DNA of 64,000 nucleotides from CAMYOC01 sp963704875. GTDB lineage: Bacteria; Pseudomonadota; Gammaproteobacteria; Steroidobacterales; XN24. Shown here in pieces: positions 1 through 12,317 of the stretch. Position 1 is the stretch's first letter. Every line of letters begins with the position of its first letter. The DNA lies in NCBI GenBank assembly GCA_963704875.1, contig CAVPIA010000008.1:620001-684000 (forward strand), in the 5' to 3' direction. Both the position numbers and the translations under genes were made by a program. The notes below the pieces were generated by a model that was not told the DNA's origin, made no database searches, and worked only from the letters and a program-made list of their open reading frames with translations.

Positions 1-2
1 CG

Positions 3-2729
<2,727 letters not shown>

Positions 2730-2871
2730 CCCCCGACCACCACCGACGACCCTGACGAACGGGCAACCCCTCGTCTGGCGATCACTGCTGCCGGCTGCAG
2801 CGACCGCGAATCTGCTCTAGACTCGTACTCAGGTTTCCTTTGCGACAGCAAGCTTGGCGGGAGCATGTGTG

Positions 2872-3435
2872 ATGGGCAGATTCATTCTTGGCACCTTTCT
2901 GGCTGCGTTGGCCATGTTTACCTGGGGCTTTGTCTTCTACGGCATCAGCCCGGTGATGAGCGCCGTGGTTCAGAATGTTGACGACAATGCGGCGACCCAG
3001 GCGATGATGCGGGAGCACTTCAGCGAATCCGGCACCTATTTCCTGCCCAGCCCGTCGCTACCACCGGAACAGATGGGCGCTCTGCACCAGGCAGGTCCGC
3101 TTGCACTGATCACGATCCGGCAGGAAGGCGCACCGGCGATGGATCCGATGCTTATGGGTGCCGGTTTCGCCCATCAGTGGGTCACCTGCCTGCTGCTGGC
3201 TTTGCTGCTGACAAAAGTGACCTCCAGCCTCGGCGGCTATTGGGGCCGGGTCGGGTTTGTCGCACTGGCCGGATTCACCGCCGCGTTCTTTATCGATTAC
3301 GGAACGACGATCTGGTGGTATGGAGATCGCAGCTTCGCCCTTGCCAATCTGACCCACAACACGGTTGCCTGGATCGTAGCCGGTTTGGTGCTGGCGTGGC
3401 TGCCGGGCGCGCCGCGCGCCACGCCCTCCGTCTAG
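2872..3435 (+). CDS. Hypothetical four-helix membrane protein
   Basis: 187-residue protein that I cannot assign to a named family. The ATG at 2872 is preferred over an upstream in-frame TTG (2854) because GGCGGGAG sits at a good distance before it. It has an N-terminal hydrophobic helix (about residues 5-27), a roughly 65-residue polar stretch likely in the periplasm, and three more hydrophobic segments (about 103-118, 127-143, 160-180). It lies 140 bp after uvrA on the same strand and is followed by the convergent gamma-glutamyltranspeptidase gene. Nothing in the context indicates its role. Confidence 0.7.
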   Translation: MGRFILGTFLAALAMFTWGFVFYGISPVMSAVVQNVDDNAATQAMMREHFSESGTYFLPSPSLPPEQMGALHQAGPLALITIRQEGAPAMDPMLMGAGFAHQWVTCLLLALLLTKVTSSLGGYWGRVGFVALAGFTAAFFIDYGTTIWWYGDRSFALANLTHNTVAWIVAGLVLAWLPGAPRATPSV

Positions 3436-3546
3436 TGTCCTGTTTGCTTAGTTCGCTGAACCTCAGCGCTCCCGGCGGCTCGTCCTGCGAGACGCAGGAG
3501 CGCGGGATTAGCGGGCTACTTCAAGCGACTGCAACGCGGCAGGACA

Positions 3547-5289
3547 TTAGTAACCTGCAGCGTGGCCGTCTTTGCGTGATTCAGAGGCGCCGTAGTACAC
3601 GCCCTGTCCCTCATCCCGGAGGATCCCCTGGTAGCCGCCAAAACCGCCAGGGTCGGAGCCCAGTCGATGACCCATGCTGCTGAGCTTGTTGATAGTCTCA
3701 AGCGGGAAACCTGACTCCAGATAAACGGTGCCGCCGTCTTTCATATGCTCGCTGGTTGTTCTTGGCGAGCCATCCGGCCGGCTTTCATTGGCCGGCTGAC
3801 TAGAGCCGCCATGGCGGACGCGTGGCGCGTCGCCGGCTTCCTGCAGGTTCATGCCGAAGTCGATCAGATTGACCAGGATCTGCACATGGCCTTGCGGCTG
3901 CATTGCGCCACCCATCACGCCGAAGCTGAGCCAGGGTTTGCCATCGCGGGTCACAAACGCCGGGATGATGGTGTGGAACGGGCGTTTCCCCGGCGCGTAG
4001 ATATTGGGATGCCCGTCTTCGAGACTGAACAGTTCACCGCGGTCCTGGAGGATAAAACCCAGGCCCGCCGGCGTCATGCCCGAACCCATGCCGCGGTAGT
4101 TGCTCTGGATCAGCGAGACCATGTTGCCGTCGCTGTCAGCAGTGGTCAGGTAAATGGTGTCGCCCTGTTCCAGTTTCTGATCCCCGGCCGGATATGAGCG
4201 GGCGGCACGGTCCGGGTTGATCAGTTTGCGCCGATCATCGCCGTAGTCCTTGGAGATCAGTCTCGCAACGGGTACGTCGGCGAATTCCATGTCCGCGTAG
4301 AAGCGCGCGCGATCCTCAAACGCCAGTTTCTTGGCCTCAACCAGAAGATGCACGTACTCCGGGCTGCCGAAACCCATCGCGGCGAGGTCGTAGCCCTCCA
4401 GAATATTCAGCATCTGCAAAGCGGCTATGCCCTGACCATTGGGCGGCAGCTCCCACACATCGTAGCCGCGGTAGTTTGTCGACACGGGTTCCACCCATTC
4501 GGAACGATGACTGGCCATATCCTCATAACTGAGGAACCCGCCATTCTCGGCCATATAGGCTGCGATCGCGTGCGCCATCTCTCCCTTGTAGAACACCTCA
4601 CGGCCGCCATTGGCGATCTTCTCCAGGGTGTCGGCCAGAGCGGGATTACGGAACACATCGCCCTTCGCCGGGGCGCGGCCACCCGGCGCAAAAATCTCGC
4701 TGAAGCCGGGGTATTTGGACAACCTTGGCACACTGCGTTGCCAGTAGTAGGCGATCACCTCGGTAACCGGGAAGCCCTGCCGCGCATAGCCAATCGCCGG
4801 CGCCAGCACCTCGGTCATCGGCAGACGGCCATAGCGATCGTGAAGCTCAAACCAGCCATCGACGGTGCCCGGAACACTGACCGGCAGCGGACCGAACGCA
4901 GGGATGGTCTCGAACCCGTTGTCGCGAAAATATTCCAGCGTCAGGGATTTCGGCGATCGACCGCTGGCATTGAGTCCGGTCAGCTCCTGCTTCTTTGCAT
5001 CCCAGACGATCGCAAACAAATCGCCGCCGATGCCGTTGCCTACCGGCTCCATCAACCCCAATGCGGCATTGGCCGCAATCGCCGCGTCTACCGCGCTGCC
5101 GCCGTCACGCAATATTTGCAGCGCGATCTGGGTCGCCAGCGGGTGGCTGGTCGCCGCCATGCCCTGGGTGGCGATCACTTCGGAGCGAGTGGTGAATGCC
5201 TTGTCAGTAATACGATCAGCGGCTATGGACATGGATCCGGCCATGACGAAGAAGAGGCTCAATATGATACGGGATACTGCCATCGGCAT
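3547..5289 (-). CDS. ggt: Gamma-glutamyltranspeptidase (Ntn hydrolase)
   Basis: Periplasmic enzyme that hydrolyses or transfers the gamma-glutamyl group of glutathione and related peptides. The ATG at 5289 is chosen over one 12 codons upstream because AAGGAA lies about 9 nt before it and it begins a clean signal peptide ending in SMSIAA. The large-subunit signature GNGIGGDLFAIVWD is present. The autoprocessing nucleophile should be the Thr in GDTIYLTTADSDGN, which begins the small subunit. The small subunit carries MGSGMTPAGLGFILQDRG (oxyanion region) and a C-terminal GGxGGYQGI. Length (580 aa) is normal for the family. The gene is divergent from the SLC13 permease gene. Confidence 0.93.
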   Translation of the reverse strand: MPMAVSRIILSLFFVMAGSMSIAADRITDKAFTTRSEVIATQGMAATSHPLATQIALQILRDGGSAVDAAIAANAALGLMEPVGNGIGGDLFAIVWDAKKQELTGLNASGRSPKSLTLEYFRDNGFETIPAFGPLPVSVPGTVDGWFELHDRYGRLPMTEVLAPAIGYARQGFPVTEVIAYYWQRSVPRLSKYPGFSEIFAPGGRAPAKGDVFRNPALADTLEKIANGGREVFYKGEMAHAIAAYMAENGGFLSYEDMASHRSEWVEPVSTNYRGYDVWELPPNGQGIAALQMLNILEGYDLAAMGFGSPEYVHLLVEAKKLAFEDRARFYADMEFADVPVARLISKDYGDDRRKLINPDRAARSYPAGDQKLEQGDTIYLTTADSDGNMVSLIQSNYRGMGSGMTPAGLGFILQDRGELFSLEDGHPNIYAPGKRPFHTIIPAFVTRDGKPWLSFGVMGGAMQPQGHVQILVNLIDFGMNLQEAGDAPRVRHGGSSQPANESRPDGSPRTTSEHMKDGGTVYLESGFPLETINKLSSMGHRLGSDPGGFGGYQGILRDEGQGVYYGASESRKDGHAAGY

Positions 5290-5413
5290 GTGCTGGGTTC
5301 CTTGCAATAAATGCGGGCGCGCCATAAACCTGCGCTTGATCTATCATGCCGCAGAAACCGGTATCTGTTAACCGCAGAGTACCGGCATGGTGTGTTCCCA
5401 GTGGGGGAAAAAG

Positions 5414-7186
5414 ATGGGTCCTGATGCGGTATTGACCGTGATCGTCATGCTGGCCTGCGCGGGCGGCCTGTTGCTGACCAGGATTGCGCCAGATGCCATC
5501 CTGATCGCAGGCCTTGCGACGCTGCTGATCGCCGGCGTTGTATCTCCACTGGACGGTCTGGCCGGTTTCGGTAACCCCGGCACGCTGACCGTAGCGGCTT
5601 TTTATGTCATCGCCGCGGGGCTTCGCGAAACCGGCGCGCTGGATCTGATGGTCGGTCCCTTGTTCCGGGACACCAACACCGTGCGCAAAGCGACCGCGCG
5701 GATGGCCGCTCCGGTGATGTTCATGAGCGCCTTTGTCGCCAACACCCCGATCGTGGCCAGCTTCCTGCCGGCGGTCGCCGACTGGGCGAGAAAGCACGGT
5801 CTCTCGCCCTCTCAATTGCTGATGCCGTTGAGTTACGCCGCGATCCTTGGCGGAACATGCAGCCTCGCGGGGACGACCACCAACCTTGTGGTCAACGGCA
5901 TGCTGATCGATGCCACCGGCGGAGAAGGATTGGGTTTCTTCGAGCTGGCCTGGGTCGGACTGCCGTGCGCGATCGTCGGTTTTTTCTACCTGGTGATCGC
6001 CGGCCCCCGATGGCTGCCGCGCCGCGCACCAGCGCTGGAAGGCTTACGCGACATCCGCCAATACACGGTGGAGATGCTGGTCACCGCTAATAGCCCTCTG
6101 GCGGGGAAAACGGTCGAAGACGCAGGTTTGCGTCACCTGCCGTCTTTGTTCCTAATCGAAATCGATCGTGCCGGCCACACGCTACCGGCGGTATCTTCGG
6201 ATGTGGTCTTGCACCCGAATGATCGCCTGGTGTTCGCCGGTGTCAGCGAATCAGTACTCGACCTGCAACAGATCAGGGGCCTGGAACCGGCCACCGACCA
6301 GGTATTCAAGCTCAACAGCCCGCGTAGTGAGCGCCGGTTTTTCGAGGCGGTAGTAGGGCCGGATTCAACGTTCTGCGGGAGCAGCATCCGCGAGAGCCGC
6401 TTCCGCACGCTGTGTGGCGCAGTGGTCATCGCGGTTGCAAGGGACGGCAGCCGCATTCAGGGAAAGCTCGGCGATATTGAAATAGAGCCGGGGGACACTT
6501 TGCTGCTCGAGTCCGGTCACGACTTCGCGGAACGTCAGCGCGCAGCGAGCGATTTTCTGCTGGTCCGGCCGATTGACGGTGTCAGCCTGCGCCGGCATGA
6601 AAAGGCCCCCGTCGCCTGGGCCATTCTTGGGTTGGTCGTTATCACCGCTACCGGCGGATGGTTGTCACTCCTGCAGGCCGCGTTCCTGGGCGCCGGCGCG
6701 ATGGTCGCGAGCCGCTGCTGCACTGTGAACAAGGCGCGAAGCAGCGTCGATCTGCAGGTCATCATCGTGATCGCGGCAGCGTTTGGCATCGGCAAGGCGA
6801 TGGAAACCACCGGGGCGGGGAGTGCCATCGGCAGCGGCATTCTCTCGCTGGGCGGCAATCACCCGCTGGGCTTGCTGAGCGCGGTGTACATCAGCACTTC
6901 GTTACTTACCGCGGTAATCACCAACAATGCGGCGGCAGTATTGATCTTCCCGGTGGCCATCGCGGCCGCCGAGCAGGCTGGCATCCCGCCGACCGCGCTG
7001 GCAGTTACCGTCGCCATGGGCGCATCCGCAAGCTTCATCACGCCGATCGGCTACCAGACAAATCTGATGGTCTACGGCCCGGGGGGCTATCGGGCCATGG
7101 ACTATCTGCGCTTTGGCCTGCCTCTGCACACAGTGCTCGGCATCACAACGATCCTGTTGATTCCGAGAATCTGGCCGCTAGGCTAG
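5414..7186 (+). CDS. SLC13/DASS-type anion permease with two RCK_C (TrkA-C) domains
   Basis: Inner-membrane secondary transporter of the divalent anion:sodium symporter superfamily; substrate not predictable (sulfate, dicarboxylate or similar). An N-terminal half of hydrophobic helices ends near residue 205. Two soluble TrkA-C/RCK_C-like repeats follow (about residues 210-285 and 300-390), then a second membrane half containing the family-like segment VITNNAAAVLIFP. The ATG at 5414 is chosen because a GGGGGA sequence precedes it by about 6 nt; an ATG at 5387 is in frame with no clear site. The gene ends at a bidirectional terminator. Confidence 0.9.
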   Translation: MGPDAVLTVIVMLACAGGLLLTRIAPDAILIAGLATLLIAGVVSPLDGLAGFGNPGTLTVAAFYVIAAGLRETGALDLMVGPLFRDTNTVRKATARMAAPVMFMSAFVANTPIVASFLPAVADWARKHGLSPSQLLMPLSYAAILGGTCSLAGTTTNLVVNGMLIDATGGEGLGFFELAWVGLPCAIVGFFYLVIAGPRWLPRRAPALEGLRDIRQYTVEMLVTANSPLAGKTVEDAGLRHLPSLFLIEIDRAGHTLPAVSSDVVLHPNDRLVFAGVSESVLDLQQIRGLEPATDQVFKLNSPRSERRFFEAVVGPDSTFCGSSIRESRFRTLCGAVVIAVARDGSRIQGKLGDIEIEPGDTLLLESGHDFAERQRAASDFLLVRPIDGVSLRRHEKAPVAWAILGLVVITATGGWLSLLQAAFLGAGAMVASRCCTVNKARSSVDLQVIIVIAAAFGIGKAMETTGAGSAIGSGILSLGGNHPLGLLSAVYISTSLLTAVITNNAAAVLIFPVAIAAAEQAGIPPTALAVTVAMGASASFITPIGYQTNLMVYGPGGYRAMDYLRFGLPLHTVLGITTILLIPRIWPLG

Positions 7187-7323
7187 CGCGGTATCGAATC
7201 TCATGGCGCATTCGAACGCCGCAATTCAGGGTCCCGAACCAGCCGGCGCGGGCCGGCCGCGGTCGCCGATTTGCACGGATCATCAGACGTGCCCGTCATC
7301 CTCAGCGAGCGTCACCGGAAAAG

Positions 7324-7351
7324 AAAAAGGGGCGCATTTGCGCCCCTTTTT
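7324..7351. terminator. Bidirectional intrinsic terminator between SLC13 gene and FDH operon
   Basis: A perfect 13-bp inverted repeat (arms 7324-7336 and 7339-7351) whose outer part is an A-tract on one side and a T-tract on the other. It gives a G/C-rich hairpin plus U-run in both directions between two convergent transcription units. Confidence 0.9.
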
Positions 7352-7391
7352 CCAGGGTTCTCGCGGAGCTCAGCGGTTGACGCCTTATTCC

Positions 7392-8471
7392 TTACGATTC
7401 CTTGCGTGGTGCCGCCGGCGCGGGGGTCGCGGTCCCGCCAGCGAAATCACTGGTCTTGCCCTTCATCACCTCGTCGTACCACAGCGGATGGTGCTGTTTG
7501 GCGTATTGTTCGTCGACCTCGCCGCTGACCATGCCCTCGAGCGCACCCTCGCTGCCGATGGTCGCAAGGTACATATGCAGACAGATAAACATGAAGCATA
7601 TAAGCGACGACGCACCGTGGATCACATTGGCGAGCTGCATGCCGGCGCGGTCCGTGCCCCAGTTCGGGAATAGCAGGAATGCTCCCGAAACCACCATTGC
7701 GCCGCCGGCAAAGATCAATGTGTAGAAAAGCAGCTTCTCGCCTGCGTTGGCGAACCCGGCCGGCGGGTGACCCCCACCCAGATACCCGCCACCGGATAAC
7801 AGCCACTTAAAGTCATACGACTTCCAGATATTGTGATGGAACCATTTCACCAGCATCACCAGGAGGCCGGCGGAAAAGAACAGCGACAGATAGTCGTGCA
7901 CTGGTTTCGCCAGGTTGGCCCACGCCGCAAAGGCTTCTTTGCCCATGATCGGGATCAACAAGGTCCGTCCCCACAACAGGCTGAGCCCGGTGATGGCCAG
8001 GATCAAAAACAGCACTGCGGTGTACCAGTGGATAAATCGATCGATACCCGGCCAGCGCAGGACCTTGCGCCCGGTTCGACCCTGAAGCTTGTAGCCGCCG
8101 GTCATCAGGTGATAGATCGCCAGCACGACGATGATCGAACCCACGCCCCAAAGCCCAAGGTGCAGCACCGGTCCGTCTCTGACTTCACGCCAGGTCTGAC
8201 CCGCACTCTGGACCAGTACCCCGGCTTCGGGGCTCTGTACCGCGCTGTAGCCGACATCACCCTTGCGTACCTCGCGCCAGTAGTCGGACCTGGGGTTGCT
8301 CTTATCGTCCTTTTGCTGCGCCGTCTCCTGCGCCTGACTCGCCGGTATCAGCAAGCCGGTCAGAGGCAAGGCCATCGAGGCCGCCAGCATCAACACCAGG
8401 CTCCAGATCACCAGGCGCCGACGTCCCCCTGACCTGGCCTTCAGACCCGTATCATCTGATCTTTCGGTCAT
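7392..8471 (-). CDS. fdoI: Formate dehydrogenase gamma subunit (cytochrome b556)
   Basis: Membrane anchor of the respiratory formate dehydrogenase; takes electrons from the beta subunit's iron-sulfur chain to the quinone pool through b-type hemes. The ATG at 8471 has GGGAGAGAG just before it and is preferred over an ATG 17 codons upstream. An N-terminal hydrophobic segment ending in ASQA suggests an extended signal or anchor. A roughly 70-residue periplasmic stretch and four core helices follow, with histidines in FIHWYTAVLF, KPVHDYLSLFF, WFHHNIWKS and NVIHGASSLICFMFICLHMYL-type positions. The 60-70 residues before the first core helix make it longer (359 aa) than E. coli FdoI (about 211 aa), as in the FdhC-type subunits of Shewanella and Pseudomonas clusters. 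Last gene of its operon. Confidence 0.93.
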   Translation of the reverse strand: MTERSDDTGLKARSGGRRRLVIWSLVLMLAASMALPLTGLLIPASQAQETAQQKDDKSNPRSDYWREVRKGDVGYSAVQSPEAGVLVQSAGQTWREVRDGPVLHLGLWGVGSIIVVLAIYHLMTGGYKLQGRTGRKVLRWPGIDRFIHWYTAVLFLILAITGLSLLWGRTLLIPIMGKEAFAAWANLAKPVHDYLSLFFSAGLLVMLVKWFHHNIWKSYDFKWLLSGGGYLGGGHPPAGFANAGEKLLFYTLIFAGGAMVVSGAFLLFPNWGTDRAGMQLANVIHGASSLICFMFICLHMYLATIGSEGALEGMVSGEVDEQYAKQHHPLWYDEVMKGKTSDFAGGTATPAPAAPRKES

Positions 8472-8548
8472 TTCTCTCTCCCGCTTCGGGAAACTCCTGA
8501 GGCGCCCGACTCCGGCGCCCATTCACCCTTATCTCTGCCGCCGGGCGC

Positions 8549-8776
8549 CTACTGCCTCGCCTGAACCTGCTCGAATCGCGCGCGCAACTCTTCATTCAGC
8601 AATGGACTGCCCGATTTCTCCACCAGAGGGTCGATCTGACCCTTGTACTCACCTGGCGTGTAGACAATCACTCGCTCGCCGCAACCGGACAAGACCATCA
8701 GAACCGATGCGCTGACGGCTATCTTCAAGAGATCCAGGGCCCGCCCCAAACGCGTGTGTCTGTGTTTAATGTTCAA
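8549..8776 (-). CDS. Small lipoprotein encoded inside the formate dehydrogenase operon
   Basis: 75-residue predicted lipoprotein with an N-terminal hydrophobic stretch and the lipobox LSGC, followed by a short polar tail rich in E, Q and R. The proposed start is a TTG at 8776, whose TTGA overlaps the stop codon of the beta-subunit gene and which has AAGGA 4 nt upstream. An ATG at 8812 is in frame but would overlap the beta subunit by 40 bp. Its position between beta and gamma genes suggests a periplasm-facing accessory role in the complex. I do not recognise the family. Confidence 0.7.
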   Translation of the reverse strand: MNIKHRHTRLGRALDLLKIAVSASVLMVLSGCGERVIVYTPGEYKGQIDPLVEKSGSPLLNEELRARFEQVQARQ

Positions 8777-9366
8777 GCGTCCTTGTTCCCGTAAGCGACA
8801 TCCCAACCCCAATCGTCCGGACGGCCACCGCGACGCATGATCCGCTCACGGTAGACCTCGGCTATCATGTCGCCATCGCCGCCGAGCAGAGCCTTGGTCG
8901 CACACATCTCTGCGCACATCGGCAGTTTGCCCTGGGCCAGACGGTTGGCACCGTACTTCTCGAACTCTTCAGGTGAGTTGTCCGGTTCCGGTCCGCCTGC
9001 GCAGAAGGTGCACTTGTCCATCTTTCCACGCACACCGAAGGCCTCCTCCTGAGGATACTGCGGCGCGCCGAAAGGACAGGCGTAGAAGCAATAGCCACAA
9101 CCGATGCACAGGTCCTTGTCGTGCAGCACCACGCCATCGTCTGTCGTGTAGAAACAATCCACCGGACAAACTGCCGCGCACGGTGCATCCGAGCAGTGCA
9201 TACAGGCGACCGAGATCGATTTTTCACCGGGGACGCCATCGTCAAGCGTGACCACGCGACGCCGGTTGATGCCCCAGGGCACTTCGTTCTCGTTCTTGCA
9301 AGCGGTCACACAACCGTTGCACTCGATGCAGCGCTCGGCATCACACAGGAATTTCATTCTTGCCAT
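8773..9366 (-). CDS. fdoH: Formate dehydrogenase beta subunit, four [4Fe-4S] clusters
   Basis: Electron-transfer subunit carrying electrons from the catalytic alpha subunit to the cytochrome b subunit. 197 residues with four cysteine clusters typical of the DMSO-reductase beta family: CIECNGCVTAC, CMHCSDAPCAAVC, CIGCGYCFYAC and CTFC...CAEMC. It lacks the C-terminal transmembrane anchor of E. coli FdnH/FdoH, as in the shorter FdhB type. It starts 13 nt after the alpha-subunit stop and its stop overlaps the lipoprotein start. Confidence 0.95.
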   Translation of the reverse strand: MARMKFLCDAERCIECNGCVTACKNENEVPWGINRRRVVTLDDGVPGEKSISVACMHCSDAPCAAVCPVDCFYTTDDGVVLHDKDLCIGCGYCFYACPFGAPQYPQEEAFGVRGKMDKCTFCAGGPEPDNSPEEFEKYGANRLAQGKLPMCAEMCATKALLGGDGDMIAEVYRERIMRRGGRPDDWGWDVAYGNKDA

Positions 9367-9379
9367 GATTGATGCCCTC

Positions 9380-12265
9380 CTAGGCCGGGACTATTCTGCA
9401 AAGGCTGGCCTTGGTTTCCTGCATTGCAGTCACCGAGTCATAGCCATAGGTAAACGCCGTATTGGCGGCCTCGCCTAGCACATAAGGTGCGGCCCCCTCC
9501 GGGTACTTGTCTCGCAAATCCTTGCCCTCGTACCAGCCACCATAGTGGTACGGTGTGAAGACCACACCACGACCCACCCGCGGGGTGACCATGGCTTTGA
9601 TCTTGATCCGTCCAGAATCAGGCGCTTCAAGCCAAATCCACTGGCCATCCTTGATACCGGCATTGTTCGCGTCAGCCGGGTTGATCTCGACGAACATCTG
9701 CTGCTGCAATTCTGCCAGCCAGGCGTTGGACCGGGTTTCATCACCGCCACCCTCAAATTCGACCAGACGTCCGCTGGTATGAATCAGCGGGAATTCAGAC
9801 GAGTGGTCGGTAGCCTGGATCGACTCATAGCGGGTCGGCAGGCGCCAGAACCGCTTGCGATCCTCGTAGGTCGGATACTTGGCAACCAGATCGTAGCGCG
9901 ACGTATACAGTGGCTCGCGATGGATCGGCACCCGATCCGGGAAATTCCAGACGATAGTCCGTGCCTTGGCGTTACCGAACGGCGAACAATTGTGCTTGAT
10001 GGCCACGCGCTGGATGCCGCCGGATTGATCCGTCTTCCAGTTCTTGCCTTCAGCGTATTTCTTCTCTTCGTCAGTCAGATCATCCCACCAGCCCAGCTGT
10101 TTGAGCATGTCGGCGGTGAACTCAGGATAGCCATCCTTGATATCCGAGTCCTTGCCCCATGAGCCCTCGGCGAGCAGGTTCTTGCCCTCGAACTCGACAC
10201 CGAAACGGGCGCGGAAAGTCAGACCACCTTCAGCCACCGTCTTGCTCGTGTCATACAACACCGGTGTGCCAGGATGCTTCATCTCCGGCGTACCCCAACA
10301 CGGCCACGGCAAACCATAGTAGTCACCGTCGCATGGGCCGCCTTCCGCTTTCAGCGTGGTGGTGTTGAAGGTGTGCTTGTTCTCCATGTGCAGTTTGAGT
10401 CGTTCCGGGCTATGACCGGTATAGCCGATGGTCCACATGCCACGGTTGAACTCGCGTGTGATGTCCTCAATCAAGGGTTCCTCGCCGTTGACCTGGATAT
10501 TCTTGAACATCTGGTCAGAGAAGCCGAGCTTGTTCGCGAACTTGTACATGATCACGTGGTCCGGCAAAGACTCGAACATCGGATCGATGACCTTCTCGCG
10601 CCACTGCAGCGAGCGATTCGACGCAGTCACCGAACCGTAAGTCTCGAACTGCGTCGAAGCCGGCAGCAGATACATGCCGTCCTGACGATCCGGCAGCACG
10701 GCTGTATGCGTGGGATGGGGATCCACCACCACCAGCAAGTCCAGCGTCTCCATGGCCTTCTTCATTTCCGGGCCACGAGTCTGGCTGTTCGGGGCATGAC
10801 CCCACATGAACATCGCCTTGATGCTGTTGCGTTGAGCGATATTCTCGGCCGGCTCCATCACACCATCGATCCAGCGGGAAACCGTAATGCCCCGGAGGTT
10901 CATCGCTGGCGTGTCCGCATTGGCTTCCTCGTAGCTGGCCTGATCGAAACGTCCCTTGATCCATTCGTAATCCAGGCCCCAGACACTCGACCAGTGCTTC
11001 CACGAACCCTCCGACAAACCGTAGTAGCCGGGGAGCGTATCGGCGAGCACGCCAAAGTCGGTGGCGCCCTGGACATTGTCATGGCCGCGGAAGATATTCG
11101 CGCCGCCGCCGGACTTACCGATGTTGCCCAGTGCCAATTGCATCGCGCAGTAGGCGCGGGTGTTGTTGTTGCCGATCGTGTGCTGGGTGCCACCCATACA
11201 CCAGACGATGGTGCCGGGGCGATTTTCGGCCATGGTCTGCGCCGCCAGCTTGACTTCTGCCTCCGGCACCCCGGTGACGTTCTCGACCACATCCGGTGGC
11301 CAGTTGGCCACTTCGGCGCGGACTTCGTCCAGACCGAACACGCGCTGGTCGATGTATTCCTGGTCTTCCCAGCCGTTCTCGAACACGTGCCACAGGATGC
11401 CCCAGATCAGCGGGACGTCGCTGCCGGGCCGCAGGCGAATATACTGATCCGAATGTGCCGCGGTACGCGTGTAACGCGGATCAACCACAATCAGCTTGGC
11501 GCCGTTTTCCTTGCCACGCAGGATGTGCTGCATGGCCACCGGATGCGCCTCAGCGGCATTACTGCCGATAAAGAACATCGCCTTGCAATTGTGCATGTCG
11601 TTGTAGGAATTGGTCATCGCGCCGTAGCCCCAGGTATTGGCTACGCCGGCAACGGTCGTCGAGTGGCAGATTCGCGCCTGATGGTCGACGTTGTTGCTGC
11701 CCCACATCGCCGCAAACTTGCGGTACAGATAGGCTTGCTCGTTGTTGAATTTGGCTGAGCCGAGCCAGTAGACGGAATCGGGGCCGTCATTTTCGCGGAT
11801 GGCCAGAATCTGGTCGCCGATCTCATTGATCGCGGTGTCCCAGGAGATGCGCTTCCACTTGCCGCCCTCGAGCTTCATCGGGTATTTCAGCCGTCGCTCG
11901 CCGTGACCGTGCTCGCGTACCGCAGCACCCTTGGCGCAGTGGCCGCCGAGATTGAACGGTGAATCGTAATCCGGTTCCTGGCCTGTCCATACGCCGTTCT
12001 GCACTTCGGCGATCACGCCGCAACCGACCGAGCAATGTGTGCAAACTGAGCGCTTGGTGACGGTTTCGCCGGTTGCGGCGCCTGTGGCCACAGCCTCCGC
12101 ACGCTGGATCATGCGCGGTGCAAGACCACCTGCTACCGCGGCGCCGCCCAGCGCCATGCCGGTGCGCCGCAGGAAGGTACGTCGATCGATGGCGGCTCCG
12201 AGTACACCGCTACGCGCCTGGTCGATCTCGTTCTGATCAAGTTCCCGTTTTTTTATCAGCTTCAT
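9380..12265 (-). CDS. fdoG: Formate dehydrogenase alpha subunit (periplasmic, Cys-ligated Mo/W-bisMGD)
   Basis: Catalytic subunit oxidising formate to CO2 in the periplasm. A TAT signal is visible (RRTFLRR, residues 28-34, then a hydrophobic stretch). The [4Fe-4S] site is formed by C75, C78, C82 and C110 (CTHCSVGC...GGHC). The metal ligand is C200 in the motif ARICHS, followed by the catalytic-type His; the codon is TGC, so this is a cysteine and not a selenocysteine enzyme. The C-terminal molybdopterin dinucleotide-binding domain starts near EFPLIHTSGR. At 961 aa the length fits FdhA of Shewanella/Pseudomonas-type clusters. The metal (Mo or W) cannot be read from the sequence. Confidence 0.96.
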   Translation of the reverse strand: MKLIKKRELDQNEIDQARSGVLGAAIDRRTFLRRTGMALGGAAVAGGLAPRMIQRAEAVATGAATGETVTKRSVCTHCSVGCGVIAEVQNGVWTGQEPDYDSPFNLGGHCAKGAAVREHGHGERRLKYPMKLEGGKWKRISWDTAINEIGDQILAIRENDGPDSVYWLGSAKFNNEQAYLYRKFAAMWGSNNVDHQARICHSTTVAGVANTWGYGAMTNSYNDMHNCKAMFFIGSNAAEAHPVAMQHILRGKENGAKLIVVDPRYTRTAAHSDQYIRLRPGSDVPLIWGILWHVFENGWEDQEYIDQRVFGLDEVRAEVANWPPDVVENVTGVPEAEVKLAAQTMAENRPGTIVWCMGGTQHTIGNNNTRAYCAMQLALGNIGKSGGGANIFRGHDNVQGATDFGVLADTLPGYYGLSEGSWKHWSSVWGLDYEWIKGRFDQASYEEANADTPAMNLRGITVSRWIDGVMEPAENIAQRNSIKAMFMWGHAPNSQTRGPEMKKAMETLDLLVVVDPHPTHTAVLPDRQDGMYLLPASTQFETYGSVTASNRSLQWREKVIDPMFESLPDHVIMYKFANKLGFSDQMFKNIQVNGEEPLIEDITREFNRGMWTIGYTGHSPERLKLHMENKHTFNTTTLKAEGGPCDGDYYGLPWPCWGTPEMKHPGTPVLYDTSKTVAEGGLTFRARFGVEFEGKNLLAEGSWGKDSDIKDGYPEFTADMLKQLGWWDDLTDEEKKYAEGKNWKTDQSGGIQRVAIKHNCSPFGNAKARTIVWNFPDRVPIHREPLYTSRYDLVAKYPTYEDRKRFWRLPTRYESIQATDHSSEFPLIHTSGRLVEFEGGGDETRSNAWLAELQQQMFVEINPADANNAGIKDGQWIWLEAPDSGRIKIKAMVTPRVGRGVVFTPYHYGGWYEGKDLRDKYPEGAAPYVLGEAANTAFTYGYDSVTAMQETKASLCRIVPA

Positions 12266-12317
12266 CGCCGATTCTCCTGCAGAGTGATTCTTTGTCGTGC
12301 GCCGGTTTGCTGCGCGC

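Noticed and set aside
11640..11700. Selenocysteine at the metal-ligand position of the periplasmic FDH
   Set aside because: The codon is TGC (Cys) in ARICHS, and TGT (Cys) in the NAD-FDH; neither reading frame has an internal TGA.
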